The notes under the pieces: generated by a model
Seen by the model: the letters and a program-made list of their open reading frames with translations, nothing else
The model's database searches: none
What the model was told of the DNA's origin: nothing
In this document: positions 1 through 11,986 of the stretch, piece by piece
Position numbering within the stretch: position 1 is the first letter of the stretch
How the letters are laid out: each line of letters starts with the position of its first letter
Position numbers and translations under genes: made by a program
Source of the DNA: Persicaria tinctoria
Taxonomy: Eukaryota; Streptophyta; Magnoliopsida; Caryophyllales; Polygonaceae
Assembly (NCBI GenBank): GCA_037127255.1
Contig: JBANSL010000009.1
Span: 32,943,475-33,007,474, forward strand
Length of the DNA stretch: 64,000 nucleotides
Direction of reading: 5' to 3'

Positions 1-1308
1 CCCAAAGGCTTAAAACATGCCAGCAAGTTTGCACATTAATCACAAGCAATTTCACACAAGCAAAAGGAAAAGAAAAAAAAGCAACTAAAATATAAAATTG
101 ACCCACTAAAATATAAAATTTATAAATTGGGTTTGACAAAAAATTATAAAGTTAAACTCGTAAAATTTCATCGCCGGTTTATTCTAGCGGGTCGATCTCA
201 AAATTGACTTCTAAACGAGGAAAATGAAAACGGAGTCAAAACCCTAAATAAAATTTCCTCAAATTCAAACGGTTCTAAAGAGAACTACGTAAAGACTTGA
301 CGCCTTATATTGGCTACGTAGGTAGCCCGATATTAAATCCTAAAAATATATTGGGTACAGTCGTCAACCTCTAAATTCACTTCTAAATGAATACGAGGTC
401 AAAACCCAACCAAATTAAATAATTGGTTCTCAAATGAACTACGGGTGATTTGATCCCGTTCCAAACGGGTACGTAGGACACCCGACATAAAGCTTAAGCT
501 CGTCGGGTTCAATCACCAAACCCAAAAATTAAATCATCTCAAACACTCGGAACTACGTAAGGCTTGATTCTCTTCCGAGAGATACGTAGGCAACCCGTTA
601 AAAATTCGGGTGCAGCTCAATCACCAAAACCACTTAAGTCTTGGTGTCGATACGACTTCGAATCAAGAGGATAACCAAAAGGGGTCGAACTCAAATTATA
701 AAAATTAAATAAAATATGTTTTACAATTATTCGCGCATTTTTGTTCAACATATATATATATATATATATATCCCAAAACCTTTGCAAACCCCAACTCTCC
801 TAATCTCTTCCATCTTCAAACAATCATCATCCAATAACTAAATCAAAACAACAACTCAAACACAACCCTAAACAAACACAACATCAAGCTTGATTCTAGG
901 TCGGAACCTTTACATTCTCGGGTCAGAACCATTACATTTCGGATTTGGGTCGAAACTTCCTTTTTTATGTTGACGCCTTTTCTTCCACGATCTTAAACCA
1001 TCACTAAGGAGGAGTTTCGACATTAGGAATTATTGAAGAACGTAAGCAGGATTGGACCTACAACATGGCCCGATGGTTCTGCGGAATCATCACGCATCAT
1101 ATTTTAAAGGCATTAATTTCCCTGGAATATCATCCAATACTTTTCTAGGAGGTCAAATTTTGTTGTATTTCGCACAATGTTACTCTATTAATCTTTAGCT
1201 AGTTTTCTCATGTAGCTTCATTGACAAGAGCATCACTCATCCTTGAGCCTCTCCTATCGTTGCATAAGACAATAGTTTCTCTGATATCTCTCTTATCATG
1301 ACTAAAAG
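1..1308. other. Non-coding, Ty3-LTR-like debris
   Basis: No open frame of note. The stretch holds three diverged repeats (separate entry), a short TA microsatellite at about 750-771 and AT-rich sequence. The recurring GAACTACG and TACGTAGG words remind me of LTR or leader sequence of plant Ty3 elements. That is recollection, not a match I could test. No LTR ends or primer site were found. Confidence 0.4.
270..620 (+). repeat. Three diverged copies of a GAACTACG/TACGTAGG module
   Basis: Copies start near 282, 436 and 550. Each begins GAACTACG, continues with a CTTGAT-like or TTGATCC-like core and ends with (G)TACGTAGG followed by a CCCG or CCCGA tail. Spacing is irregular (about 154 and 114 bp), so this is an old, eroded tandem array rather than a recent satellite. 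Confidence 0.5.
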
Positions 1309-4230
1309 TGTAACACCCCCTTATAAATCCCAAGGGAGCGTTACAACGCAGTGAATCCACAGACTTTAATGTCTTTGAATTCACCTCAGGCTTATAGGGA
1401 CATGCAACCATGCTCCCATAAACAAGACGATACTTCTAGCAGTTAAATAAAATAGACGGAAGTCCAATAAATATCATAGTTTGAAATATCTGATCACAAT
1501 AACATAATTAAAATACCAAAACCATAAAATAACTCCAAAAATAGCTAAAACTGACGAAGCGTTGCGGAAACTCTAAAAGTTCAAAAACTGCAGTTTAAAA
1601 ATCCATAGATGATAGTCCTCTCTTCAGCTCACTCCTGCTCCGCTGCTCGTACTAAACCTGTGGGATATGGCCTGGTGTTTCGTGAGAACGAAGGACACCA
1701 GCCATCCAATAAATAGGATGGTTAGTACAATTAAGACTAACAAATGATAGGAGAAATGTTCAGACTTTAACCTTACAATGACCATAAAACGGTATGTCAT
1801 AGGTTAAGGGAAAGACACGAATATTTAAAGTGGAAACTAAATAAAAAGATAAAAATTTGCAACATGACTCTGATGATCATAACGATCGATAAGATAAGAA
1901 AAGGAATTATACCCGAGACAGGTGAGTATAATAACAGAAATGATCACCTATTTAAAAATCGATAATAACATAATCACACTAATCATGATAATAATAATAA
2001 TAATGATAATACATGGTACCGGTCGGGCCTTTAACAAGGACTACGACCTACATCAGATCGTTGTTTTACCACCCGCAGAGAATGCATTCCGGGATGGTGT
2101 TTCATGAAACCTTATAAGGCGGTGGCTTAACGAACCAAAACCTGCAAGTCAGTCTACTGCATAGCTTGCCAAAGGCATATAGCCATTCGCATCACGTGGT
2201 GCGCATTTTAACATATCAAATCTAAGCATCACGTGGTGCCTATCTTAACTTATCATACGTAACTAGTTTATACTAGGTGATCATAATAACGACATTAAAT
2301 CAAACAAGGACAAGCATGGATAATTCAAATGATCTTACTATCACATGCCACTTGTTTGCATGAAAGAAACAAGCAGAATATCATGCAATTTATGAATAAG
2401 AAAATGGGCAACTTTCACTTATCTCAAGTTATAAACAAACAATCATATTTAATACGCATATCACTATAATTCATTTAATAATTGCCCATTAATTTAACTT
2501 ATGTCAATTTATGAATAAAAAAGATAAATTACATCAAGCAAAAAGGGTATGCAATTTATCGAAATTGGCAAGGAAATTGGCTACAGAGCCGCATTCAACA
2601 CGGAAGAATTTAAAAGACACATTAAAAGAATCACGAAATACGCAAAGGGCATTTGAACGAAATCACTTGCCTCGAGTCGACGGGATGAGTGTGCTAGTTA
2701 AGACACAATGAAAACAGACTAGTCGATGATGGAATGACCTGTTTCATAAGCGGAATTAAATGCTTAGTTAATAACTTAACTAATCTCTTAGTTAGTTACT
2801 TGAACACGTGGAACTATACTGCTCACCCTCAACAGTGGAAACTTTCGGCTCGGACCACGACAGTCCGGGTCGATGAATTCAATCTCTTTCAACTTACAAA
2901 ATGTAGTCGGCAGTGCACAGTTCGGCTCGATCACAATCGCAACTAGGATTAATCTTTAACAGCGCGCTGCAGAAAACATACCCCAAATTTACTTGATAAC
3001 ATACTCCAAATTTACTTGATAACATACCCCAAGGTTACACAGCACACCCTCGTAGTCGTGCACTCGAAACACGGGTTTGGAATCACAAAGACTTTGCTCA
3101 GAACTAAGGTGAAAAGGGAGAAGGTTTTTCTGTGTGTTGAAACTGAAGAGGAGACGTCTGGTTTTAAACTCGAAAAGAGACGCTCCTCCTCGGTAGTGCA
3201 CGCGAGGATCTCGGACCAGAAAACGCGCCACTTTCAAACGTGGAGAAAATCACGGAACAGTTAGAACCAAAAACAGACCCCCACGCGCACGTGTCACGAA
3301 CCCGGACCGACGACGGTGGTGGTGGTGCGCGCGTGTGAGACCCCTATTCCATCACTCAAACAATGGTAGAACAAGTACCCCTTTTAAATCAACTCCTAAT
3401 GTCCCTAGTGACCAATGTGGGACAAAACTTTTCACCTTCCTTTAAATTCAAGCATTTCCTCCAACAACGATTAATTTTCAATCGGATGCAAGGGGTGACT
3501 TACTGCTGCTGGGGATGATTGTTGGATGCGAGAGGGATGCAAAGGAAGGAAAATCGATGGATGATAGGATCAGCCCTGAGATCGAGAAGGTCTAAAGTCG
3601 TGAGTACAACCAAATTCGGAATATATATATACATGGACTGAAATGTGTGAGTATGCTGACTTTACCGGTTTCCCCCCACTTTTTGGGAGAACAACGATGA
3701 TCCGTCAGTGGTGGCGTTGGGTAGGTGGCACTGCAATCTTCACTTCCGACCCAGTGGTGGTCACGATCGTGCGTCGTGGAGGCGGAGAAGATGCTTGGAA
3801 AGTTGTTGTCTAGCAGCTGGGTAGAACGAACTACCGTGGTGTGCCGGGCTGCAACTACGAAAGGATTTTGTGGTATGAAAGGGAGGGGCGACCAAATATT
3901 AGTTTTAATTAGGGAGAAGAGGATAAAGATCAAGGCCATCTCCTCAATCGGTTCAAATCGAATCCCATTTCCTAAATCTGTTGAAACTTGAAATCCCCAC
4001 ATTTATGAATCTGATTTAATTTTGGGATATTCCTAACCCACATCTCGGAAGGATTGATTGGGTGTGAGGCGAGATTTGAGGGAGAAAATCTTACCTCCTT
4101 TGTTATAGCTCAAACGTAGAGGAGGAAGGTGATGAATGGACCGGTTTGGGTTGTGGGATCCTAGGATTTTGACATGTATCTATAGGTTAGATAAAAGATA
4201 TATTAAAATAAAAGAAAAAATAAGCGGATA
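1309..4230 (-). other. Possible partial Ty3 (chromovirus-type) LTR, mostly non-coding
   Basis: The plus strand at 1309 reads TGTAACACCCCC, which on the minus strand is an LTR end GGGGGTGTTACA, as seen in Tekay/Del-type LTRs. The neighbouring text (block near 1660-1740, GC-rich block near 3280-3345) has the feel of such an LTR. I could not find the other terminus or a target duplication, so the boundary at 4230 is arbitrary. Short open frames here (for example 3592-4002) show no family features. It could equally be unrelated intergenic DNA. Confidence 0.3.
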
Positions 4231-4690
4231 AGGGTGGAGATAGAATATAGGTTTCACCCTTTTAGTGAGATGAATATTATTTAATTTAATTTCATAAATT
4301 AAATAATAAGAGAATTTACAGGATTTAATTAAATCCATCATATGTTATTATTATTACCCTTTAGAATAATTTAATTATTCTAATTTATAGTTATATCTTA
4401 GGTGAATTTAATAAATCACCAAATTCATAAGATATATTATGGTTTAATATAATATAGATTTATTTAATTAAATAAGAAATAACTCAAAAATAATTTGGGT
4501 TATTTCAAAAAGAGTCTTTCTAGACGAGTTGCCACTTATTCCCAAGTGCTTCTCTGTCCAAGAACTTCCTTATCATTCCTGGAAATGAAGCCGTTGGCAA
4601 ATCCCAAATGCTTCTCCCATCATTCCACATTATTAAATTGCTGCAAAATAAAGATTATTTAATCTCCATATAAGTTAGGCTTGGGAACAT
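4231..4690. other. AT-rich non-coding stretch
   Basis: TTATTTAATTTAAT-rich sequence without a convincing frame. A minus-strand reading near 4560-4660 might be the decayed end of the adjacent NLR pseudogene, but it is too weak to call. Confidence 0.4.
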
Positions 4691-6796
4691 TATTTTGAAA
4701 TAATATCTGCCCATTGTCATATCCTGCAAATACTTCCAACGCAAAGTATAAAGTTTCTTGGATGCACCCAATGCGGTAGAGTTTTGTAAGAGATACACCA
4801 CAACTCTAGTTTCTCCAAGCACCTGCTTGGATGCCCATTGAAAAACCTTTGTTATAACAACATGAATATATTTTTAATCTTCACCATGATAAATAATCAA
4901 ATAGGTTATAAAATTACCATATATTCAACGTACCTAAATGACATGAAATGTTGTTGATTGCTACCGCTACTGTCACTAACAATGTTGGAATGTTGGTTGT
5001 CCCACTCTTCATGAGTCATGTAATGTCTAGTGACAGTGTTACTGCCGCTAGCATTGTCAAAATCAAAACTCCTTTCCCATAAGATCTTCAGCTTGCGAAG
5101 AAACTTCATTCTCTTGAGAAAATCTACCTCTTTTAGGTTGGGCAACTCTTTTATCTTCACAACAAGGCTTAGTTTGTTGAGCCACAATAAATTTGATAAA
5201 TCTCTAAGGGTGCACGCCTCGTTTCCATGGATCACACTCACACGCCCCTTCAATGTCTCCTTCCACCAAGACTGGTTGGGCGCCTGCTCAAAAGTGATCT
5301 TGAACCCTCTAAGCACTCGAAGATTTGAAAGCAAGCTAATCCCTTTTGACATCTTATTTAGGAAGAAACAATCAGTTAAGTCCTGATGGATTTAATTTCT
5401 GAGAGATCCAATTCCCGTAGGAAGTTCCTCCAAGTAACCACACTCTCTGAGATCCAGTATTTTGAGGTTGGTGAGCATACATATTGAATTCAGAAGCTTC
5501 ATGATAGTCGTCAATCCATGTAGACTAATAAACCTCAATTGTTTCAGGCTCTTCAATTCCTCCAAGAACTTCAAATCCACAATCTCAATTTGCTTTGCAT
5601 GTTTAGAGCAGCCCCAACTCCCAAAAGAAAGTGTTGATAATTGCCTCATTTTTTACAACCATTCGGGTTTGATATCAATCACGGACTTATTGACATTGAA
5701 CAATGTCGACACATTTCTCATACTCTCCAATTCCCTTGGAGAATTCTTATGGTTTGCCCATATCTTAGCACAAAGTGGAAAATTGTCTTGAGTTTTCGGA
5801 AGAGAATCCTTCTTGGAGCGAGTGAAATATGGACCAAGGCGGTTGTTCTTCTCCCCTCCGAAATCAAAGAAATGTTCACTCTTCGCTTGTGCAGTCACAA
5901 AAGAGTGAACATGATGGTGCATGCAAAAACTTGCTGATTTCCTTCTTTCCTTGATCATGGGTTCAATAAAACCTTTTTCTAAAAGGTCCTTCAATATCTG
6001 TTGTTCGTTATCCTCGCCCTGACCCAACCTGGACGGGTCAATAAACCCCTCACCAAGCAACCAGTATATTATGATCTTTTTCTTAATAACTAAGCTCGTC
6101 TTCAAGACCTCAGTGTTCTTCTCCCATTCTTCTTCATTACAAGGAAAAGCTGAAAAGCACACCAAGCCATTATTCTTGTTTCTTGACAGGGATTGGTAGG
6201 TGAGCTCAAGGTTAGTGATCTCCTGAAGATGTAGCTCAACAATAGACAATTCCTCATCGGGTTTAGAAACAGTTTGTGCACTCTTTATTAACAACGAATG
6301 CTTATGCTTTTGTGTTGTTTTTGATGTTACTAGATCATTCAACTTTGTAGGAGGGAACAAGAGCTTCAGCCTAACAACCAGTCCCAAGAGTTGCTTGAGG
6401 TTTTGGGAATCATATGTCAAGTCGCCAACTGAGAGATTAGTTGCAACATCAACAAGCTCCTGTATGAGCTCCTCACTATGCTTATAGTTGCGAGAACCCT
6501 TGAGCCTATCGATGTTTTCATGTATGTACTTCATATCAGTATGTAGCACTTCAAACTGCCTCTTAAAAATAGTTAGCTCCAATGATGGTGGTGGTGGCAA
6601 TCTTGTCGGTAGAGCTCTTCTGGATGTCCAAAATTAGAGCATTAATCCTCTCTAATTCATAGATGAAACGGTTGAAGGCCGTATGCCCAGCATCATAAAC
6701 AATATGAAATTCAACAGTGTTGGAGATTTTTCTTTGTCCTTGAAGATTTTTCGACTTCTTACTCAAGGGAACTCGATCCATTGAAATCAATGTCAT
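4690..6796 (-). pseudogene. RPP13-like protein 4-type NLR relic (C-terminal half)
   Basis: Minus-strand reading gives an N-terminal helical part (6796-6563, then 6600 onward in another frame). A winged-helix-like segment follows with the words CFSAFP, IIIYWLLGEGF and LLEKGFIEP. Leucine-rich repeats come next (LKQLRFISLHGL, NLKILDLRECGYLEELP, LLSNLRVLRGF). This order matches what I know of plant RPP13-like protein 4 intracellular immune receptors. No P-loop or NB-ARC is present. It is broken by TAA at 5653-5655 and TAA at 5392-5394. Both are in frame, with homologous sequence continuing straight after, so each is a point nonsense change. A frameshift lies near 6563-6600. A further LRR-like stretch (LEKLELW) is readable at about 4736-4830 in another frame, perhaps after an intron. 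The 5' end overlaps the tail of the upstream NLR relic. Expression as a functional receptor is very unlikely. Confidence 0.75.
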
Positions 6797-8639
6797 CAGC
6801 TCTGTCCAAATTGCTTAGTGATGAAGGAGGAAACAACCTTTGCACACTGGGACGATTTGCAAGTACTAGTTTGCGAATGCTAAGAGGTAGTAGGACTGTT
6901 TGAGCCTCTTGTTCAACTTCTAGTTGGCAAGCTTTGATGGTAGGATCATTCGGTAAAGAAACATCTAGTATCTCCAGGCTTGTTAGGCTTCGAAGATCAT
7001 GAATCACTTTCAAGTGTTGACAATCTGCTAGTAAGAGCTCTTTGAGATTTACAAGCATAGAGATGTCCGGTAGTTTCGCTACCGAGGTTTTGGATAGATT
7101 GAGAGTTTGAAGGTTCAAAAGAGACCGAAAGAAATCTAAGTTGGGCTCCTCTGAAGTACTAATCTTTAGTCCGTGGAGGTCAAGCTTGATAAGATTTGAT
7201 AGGGAAGTCCAAGTTTCAGCCTCAAGGGAATCTACCTCCAAACCTCTCAGTTTCAAATTACGAAGACTAATGAGATTGGCAAAGGAGGGTGGACTCTTGA
7301 ACTTTGTTGCAGAGAGGTCAAGTTTAAGAAGGCAATACATTTTATCAAAAAGTCCCTCCCCCAAGTTTTCTAGACAACTACAATGAGCGAGATTTAGCTC
7401 CTTCATGTTTTTTAGGCTACCTACATCTTCGGGAAGCTTTAGAAGATGTTCACAACCGTAGACATCTAGCACCTCAAGATTTGTCATGAACTTCATCATC
7501 GGGAGCTCTTTTAAGCAGGTGCATTCCCTAAGTATTAGGTCACGAAGGTGGATTGGGTGCACAAAGAATTCTATATATTCAATTTAAGTTCTTGAAATAT
7601 CAAGAACTTCTAGATGAAAACCATAATTCAATCTATAAACCTTTTTCAAAGATTGATTCCCTGAAACATCAAGCACCTTAATCCTAGGTTGAAAGGCTAA
7701 ATCCTCATCATTGGAGCTAAAAGAACAATCTCTTAGAAACACATGAGTGAGGCTGCTTGCTGGCATATAAGGTATCTGAGTCATGGATGTGTAAGAAAGT
7801 TCAAGCCCCTCGAGATGTTCCGAGTGGTTGATAGCTAGATTTAAGCGACAACACCCTCTAAGAATAATCCAACGGAGTTTTAGAAGATTGGACAAAAGAC
7901 CTACTGGTAAGCTATATCGATTAGAGGATCAGATAAATAGAGGTATCGGAGCTGAGTCAGCTTAGAAATGGTAGAACGTAAGAGAATGGTGGAGAGAATG
8001 CCTGAACCCGAGGTCTCAAGAAACGTCAAGATTTTGAACTTTCCGAAAGTGAAGTTTCTCATTGGAAAGAGATGATCATTGCAACCTCGAAGCATCAACA
8101 TAGAGGGATTCCCAATATTTTCCAGGAGAGGGTTGAGAGAGTTGGGCGTGGAATTAAAGTAGCCTATATATTTCCCTCTCTGAGATTGAAAGACTTGCCT
8201 GCATCTCTGAGCACAACACTTCCAATCCTATCCACGTCCAGCAATTCAATGAATCTAGGGTTTTTCGCATCACATGGAATACTTTCATGTCTGCATAGTC
8301 CGATTGGATCAGCTACAACCTCAATCCCTCTGACATCTTGATCTGAGGGTTTCAGCAACCCTCTATGAATCAAGTCCATAAAGAGAAGACTCCCCTTCTT
8401 ATAGGCTTCGTTGACGGAGGCAATGGGGCCGAGATATCTCCCGCCATCATCCAGAAGGATATCAGCACGTTGTCATGGATCATGCCGTCTTTACAACTGT
8501 TGAAGACGTGATGACAGTGCTTATAACAGTTAGTCATATTGACTTGATGAGTATCCCTCGATGACATTTGATGATGATCCTCTAAATCTCCTGTTGCTAA
8601 CGACCGATCACATCTTTCAGCATCAGCGGCTATTGATTC
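6759..8639 (-). pseudogene. Second NLR relic: winged helix plus LRR
   Basis: Minus strand. The reading opens after a stop at 8640-8642 and passes through a winged-helix-like part (FNSCKDGMIH, ISFWMMAGDI, then FMDLIHRGLLKPSDQD in a shifted frame at 8379). It continues into LRRs at 8101-7901, 7895-7584 and 7562-6759, with repeats such as LKELPMMKFMTNLEVLDVYG and LLKLDLSATKF. Breaks are frameshifts near 8400, 8164 and 7905 and an in-frame TAA at 7584-7586. NB-ARC and the coiled-coil are missing. A Copia LTR lies directly upstream at about 8646-8864, so the 5' half was probably lost or displaced at that insertion. The LRR end overlaps the start of the next relic by 38 bases, suggesting a fusion or collapsed tandem pair. 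The NLR class is clear; the subfamily is not. Confidence 0.72.
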
Positions 8640-8645
8640 TTACAG

Positions 8646-8864
8646 CTATGAATCAATCTACCTAAGCACTCAAGAACACTCAAAATGAAAGAGGAAGGAA
8701 GAAAACTGAACTCTCAGAATATAGAATTTTATTACATTGAAAAAACAGTATGGAACAATATGGAAGCTGAGTATTTATAGATGAAGGCACACACATGCGC
8801 TTGCTCTCGAGTTCTATTATAACAGAAGCTCGACTCCTATAACTAACTATGAGCTGGCTTAACA
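8646..8864 (-). repeat. 3' LTR of truncated Ty1/Copia element
   Basis: On the minus strand a purine tract (GAGGGGGGG) directly after the RNase H stop codon is followed by TGTTAAGCC, a standard LTR start at 8864. A TATAAATA box-like word and AATAAAATT follow. The distal end, near 8646, is approximate because no second LTR remains for comparison. Confidence 0.6.
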
Positions 8865-8871
8865 CCCCCCC

Positions 8872-9868
8872 TCAGGTTAAGAGTTTGAACATGTTCACAA
8901 TTCCTAACTTGCGTAACATCTTTTCAGAAATGTCTTGATTCATAGTCATTGTGAATATATCCGTTGGTTGTTCTTTGGTGAAGATGTAACCCAAGACAAT
9001 TTCTTTCTTGAGAGCTTTGTTCCTCACAATGTGATAATCACCTTCAATATGCTTTGTCCTCTCATGATAGACTGGATTTCTAACAATGTGAAAGGCAGAT
9101 TGGTTGTCACAATGTAGTTTCACAGGTTCCATCTTTACTCCTACATCAGACAGCAAATTGACCAACCAAGTTATCTCACAACAAGTCATGGCCAGTGCTC
9201 TATGCTTGGAGAATGCATGAACTGCCTAAGCATTTGTACTGCATAGCATATATCTGGACGAGTGATGGTGAGGTAGATCAGCTTTCCTACCATTCTCTTG
9301 TATGCAACTTGATCCACTTCTTCCTTGCTTCCATCTAGACTGAGTTTAACTCGAGGATCCAAGGGGGTGGCCACTGGCTTTGCATCAGTCATCCCAGTTT
9401 CAGCTAGCAACTCTAGAGCATATTTCCTTTGATTTAGAAATATCCCTTTCTCATTTCTGTCTATTTCAATGCCCAGAAAGTATCTCAAATCACCTAGCTC
9501 CTTCATCTGAAAATTCTTGTGAAGATGAGCTTTGAGTTTACTGATTTCACCTGCATCATTCCCTGTAATAATCATATCATCCACATACACAAGTAGGGCT
9601 GTAATCTTCTTCCCATATCTCTTCACAAATAGTGAATGATCATACTCTGATTGCACAAATCCTACTGTCACAACCACTTCAAAAAACTTGGCAAACCATT
9701 GCTTGGGTGCTTGGTTTAATCCATATAAGGATTTTTGTAGTTTGCATACCAAATCCTGCTTAGCTTGCTGCTTCTGTATCCCATGCTCCCCCTGAACAGC
9801 AGGCTGGAAGGATTTAAGAATCTGATATGCAGGAGGCAATTCCATGTATACTTCCTCCTCTAAATCAC
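8872..9868 (-). pseudogene. Ty1/Copia reverse transcriptase and RNase H, truncated
   Basis: Minus strand. The reading starts inside RT with DLEEEVYMELPP, then CKLQKSLYGLNQAPKQW, the catalytic YVDD in LLVYVDDMIITG, GDLRYFLGIEI and the TRPDICYAVQ motif. Near 9186 part of RNase H is deleted with a frame change. The remaining tail (CCEITWL, KLHCDNQSAFHI, ERTKHIEGDYH) ends at 8872 just before the polypurine tract. Gag, protease and integrase are absent because the adjacent Athila-like LTR begins at 9869, exactly within RT. The first residues of the nominal frame above 9868 belong to that LTR. This family differs from the Sirevirus-like one further along. Confidence 0.85.
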
Positions 9869-10246
9869 TGTTGTGAGCTGAATCTGCCATGTTTTACAGT
9901 AACTTTTATATCGATTTCTGCATACATTTCATTCATTTGGGCTAACATAGTACATAATCTATGTAATTTATGTTTATTTGCCAAATTATGGAATCTAGAC
10001 TAGTTTTTGTTTAATTTCGCAGAATTCGAGGCAAATTACAGTAGTTCTAAGAAAGGTCAGAAAATCTCGGAAATCAACTACAAAAATCCAAGGTCAAGAA
10101 GCAGCGGAACTAGTCAAATCAAGCTTTGGAGCCCGAGTTTACTCGATCTAGAGTACTGCTACCCGACCTCGACGAAGCTGTCCGAGCACATGCCTTGTCG
10201 ACCAAGAGCAGTGTCGAGAGCCAGATCAACCCGACTCCGGAAGCCA

Positions 10247-10616
10247 ACTCGATCTCGAGTACACCTTGTCGAGATCGACAAAGCCTAGACGCCACACCCG
10301 GAGTCGAAGAAGCTGTGCCATGCCGAGAAGCCGAGGGCGAAGACGCCGAGCCAAACCCTACTCGATCTCGAGGAGATCTTGTCGAGATCGAGTAACCCTT
10401 GGCGCCAATCCGAGTTTGTGACGAGCACCAACTACTCGACATCACCAGTCCAAGCATCATCGACGCCAACCCAACTCGATCTCGAGTTGTCCTTGTCGAT
10501 ATCGAGGAGCCAGAACCACAAGTCCAAGCATTGTCGAGCTGATCTACCCGAGCAGCCGAGCCACACCAGTCGACGACAATCCTACTCGATGTCGAGTAGC
10601 CTTGGTCGAGATCGAT
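10247..10616 (+). repeat. TCGANNTCGA palindrome array in 5' LTR
   Basis: By eye there are eight perfect copies of TCGANNTCGA (NN being TC, GA, TA or TG). They are arranged as four close pairs such as CTCGATCTCGAG, an 8-base spacer, then GTCGAGATCGAC. Centre-to-centre distance within pairs is about 20 bp. The same eight recur at the equivalent place in the 3' LTR. Confidence 0.85.
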
Positions 10617-11544
10617 GAGCCACGTCCGGGAACGCGTTACGCGGTTTGAGAAGTCCTTGTCGAGTTAGGAATCCTTGGAGCCTAAGGAAGTCGAGTTGGC
10701 CTAGATTCTATCCAATTTGATCAAGTCTATCTATGGAAGAGAAGTTCTACCTACATTGGAGATATTTTGCAAACTTTAGATATAGTTTCATTTAAAGATT
10801 TATTTCCCTTAAGCAATTTATTTATCTTTAAGCTTTTAAGTAGATATAGATAGAAGATTCTTTCCTTGATTAGCAAGGAATAGAAGGCTATAAATAAAGC
10901 CCTAGGGGCTGGTTTTTCATTCATTCAGAAGCACACACAATTCCATTCAAGTAAGTAGGAGTAGAGAGAGAGAAAGTTTGTAGCAAGCAAGGTGGAAAGG
11001 CGAAAGCGGATTTGTCTTGTGGGTTGTAAGCTTTCTTTATTTAATTCAATGCAAGTTAGTTTCTTTTGTTATTTAATGTCTTTCTTGATGATGAAGAGCG
11101 AGTAGTCCACCCACTTCTGGGGCTGGGGTGAGCCCGACGGTGGCCATGTAGAGGTGATGCGGTAAAGGTCAGATCTTGTTATGCGATTCGTCTTCTATCC
11201 CTATGAGCATGATTCTTTTGCGAGAGTTGAAGGTGATCCTTGTTTGTGTTATTGAAGCGAAAGTGATCTTAATGCAACTTGGATTAATTATGTGAAAAGG
11301 GTTAGTAACAATTAGGGTTTATGCGAAAGCCTCTATATGCCTATTTGTTAGTAACGAAAGTTATTTTGATGGAAAACATGATCTTTTATGCCTTTATGTG
11401 TTACTTTGCATAGTTATCGTTGTGGTGTTGATACCCTAGCCTTGGAAGTCTTTTAGCATATTGATTTATTTCGTCGGAATTCTGAGTTTTGGGTTCGAGA
11501 AATTGCAATTTACGTTTTCTGAGTTTTTAGTCGATACAGAGTAG

Positions 11545-11660
11545 AGTCTCGTCGATCTCGAGTAGACACTGGTCGAGATCGAGTTGGCTTGTCTATATCG
11601 AGTTGTCTGTTTGCTTGCTGAGTTTCTGTTGTCGACATCTGTAGTCGATATCGACCAACT
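11545..11660 (+). repeat. TCGANNTCGA cluster near LTR 3' end
   Basis: Three perfect copies (centre dinucleotides TC, GA, TA) plus two one-mismatch copies, in the downstream part of the 5' LTR. The equivalent segment of the 3' LTR is missing. Confidence 0.75.
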
Positions 11661-11906
11661 TATGTGTCCTCGCTTTTGTTTCTGCTTTGCTTTGTCTTTT
11701 CTGTCTTTGTTTCTTTGTTTATGTCTTTCTGCTATGTTGTCTGTGAGATCTGCTGCTATCTGAAAACCGCTGACAAGCTTCCTCGTGGATTTGATCATGA
11801 CTTTCTCTTACTGCACTCGATGAGTCTTGTATTTATTTGTGTGGGCCTAAATCTGGTTTGATTTATTTTATTATATTTCATACTTGATTTCCTCCTCACA
11901 ACAAAT

Positions 11907-11924
11907 TGGCGCCGTTGCCGGGGA
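11907..11924 (+). other. Primer binding site, tRNA-Asp type
   Basis: TGGCGCCGTTGCCGGGGA lies three bases after the LTR end. This is the primer site typical of Athila and other plant Ty3 elements and marks the start of minus-strand DNA synthesis. Confidence 0.9.
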
Positions 11925-11986
11925 AGCTATCATTCGCGCCTTAGGTAGTCAAATCTCACTTTTTCTTTGAGTTAATTTACAAGTGT

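Larger units (their letters stand above)
9869..11903 (+). repeat. 5' LTR of Athila-like element
   Basis: The LTR is 2,035 bp and bounded by perfect inverted ends TGTTGTGAG and CTCACAACA. It matches 22582-24078 nearly base for base until that copy is cut. It contains the TCGANNTCGA array at about 10247-10616 and a smaller cluster at 11545-11660. A TATAAATA-type box lies in GGCTATAAATAAAGCCC near 10890, a plausible promoter. Confidence 0.9.

Noticed and set aside
3592..4002. 136-codon minus-strand frame
   Set aside because: An 88-codon frame lies opposite, no recognisable motif, and no conserved features.
10007..10618. Arg/Ser-rich frames on both strands of the LTR
   Set aside because: They follow the TCGANNTCGA repeats, which read open either way. 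Not conserved as protein between the two LTRs.
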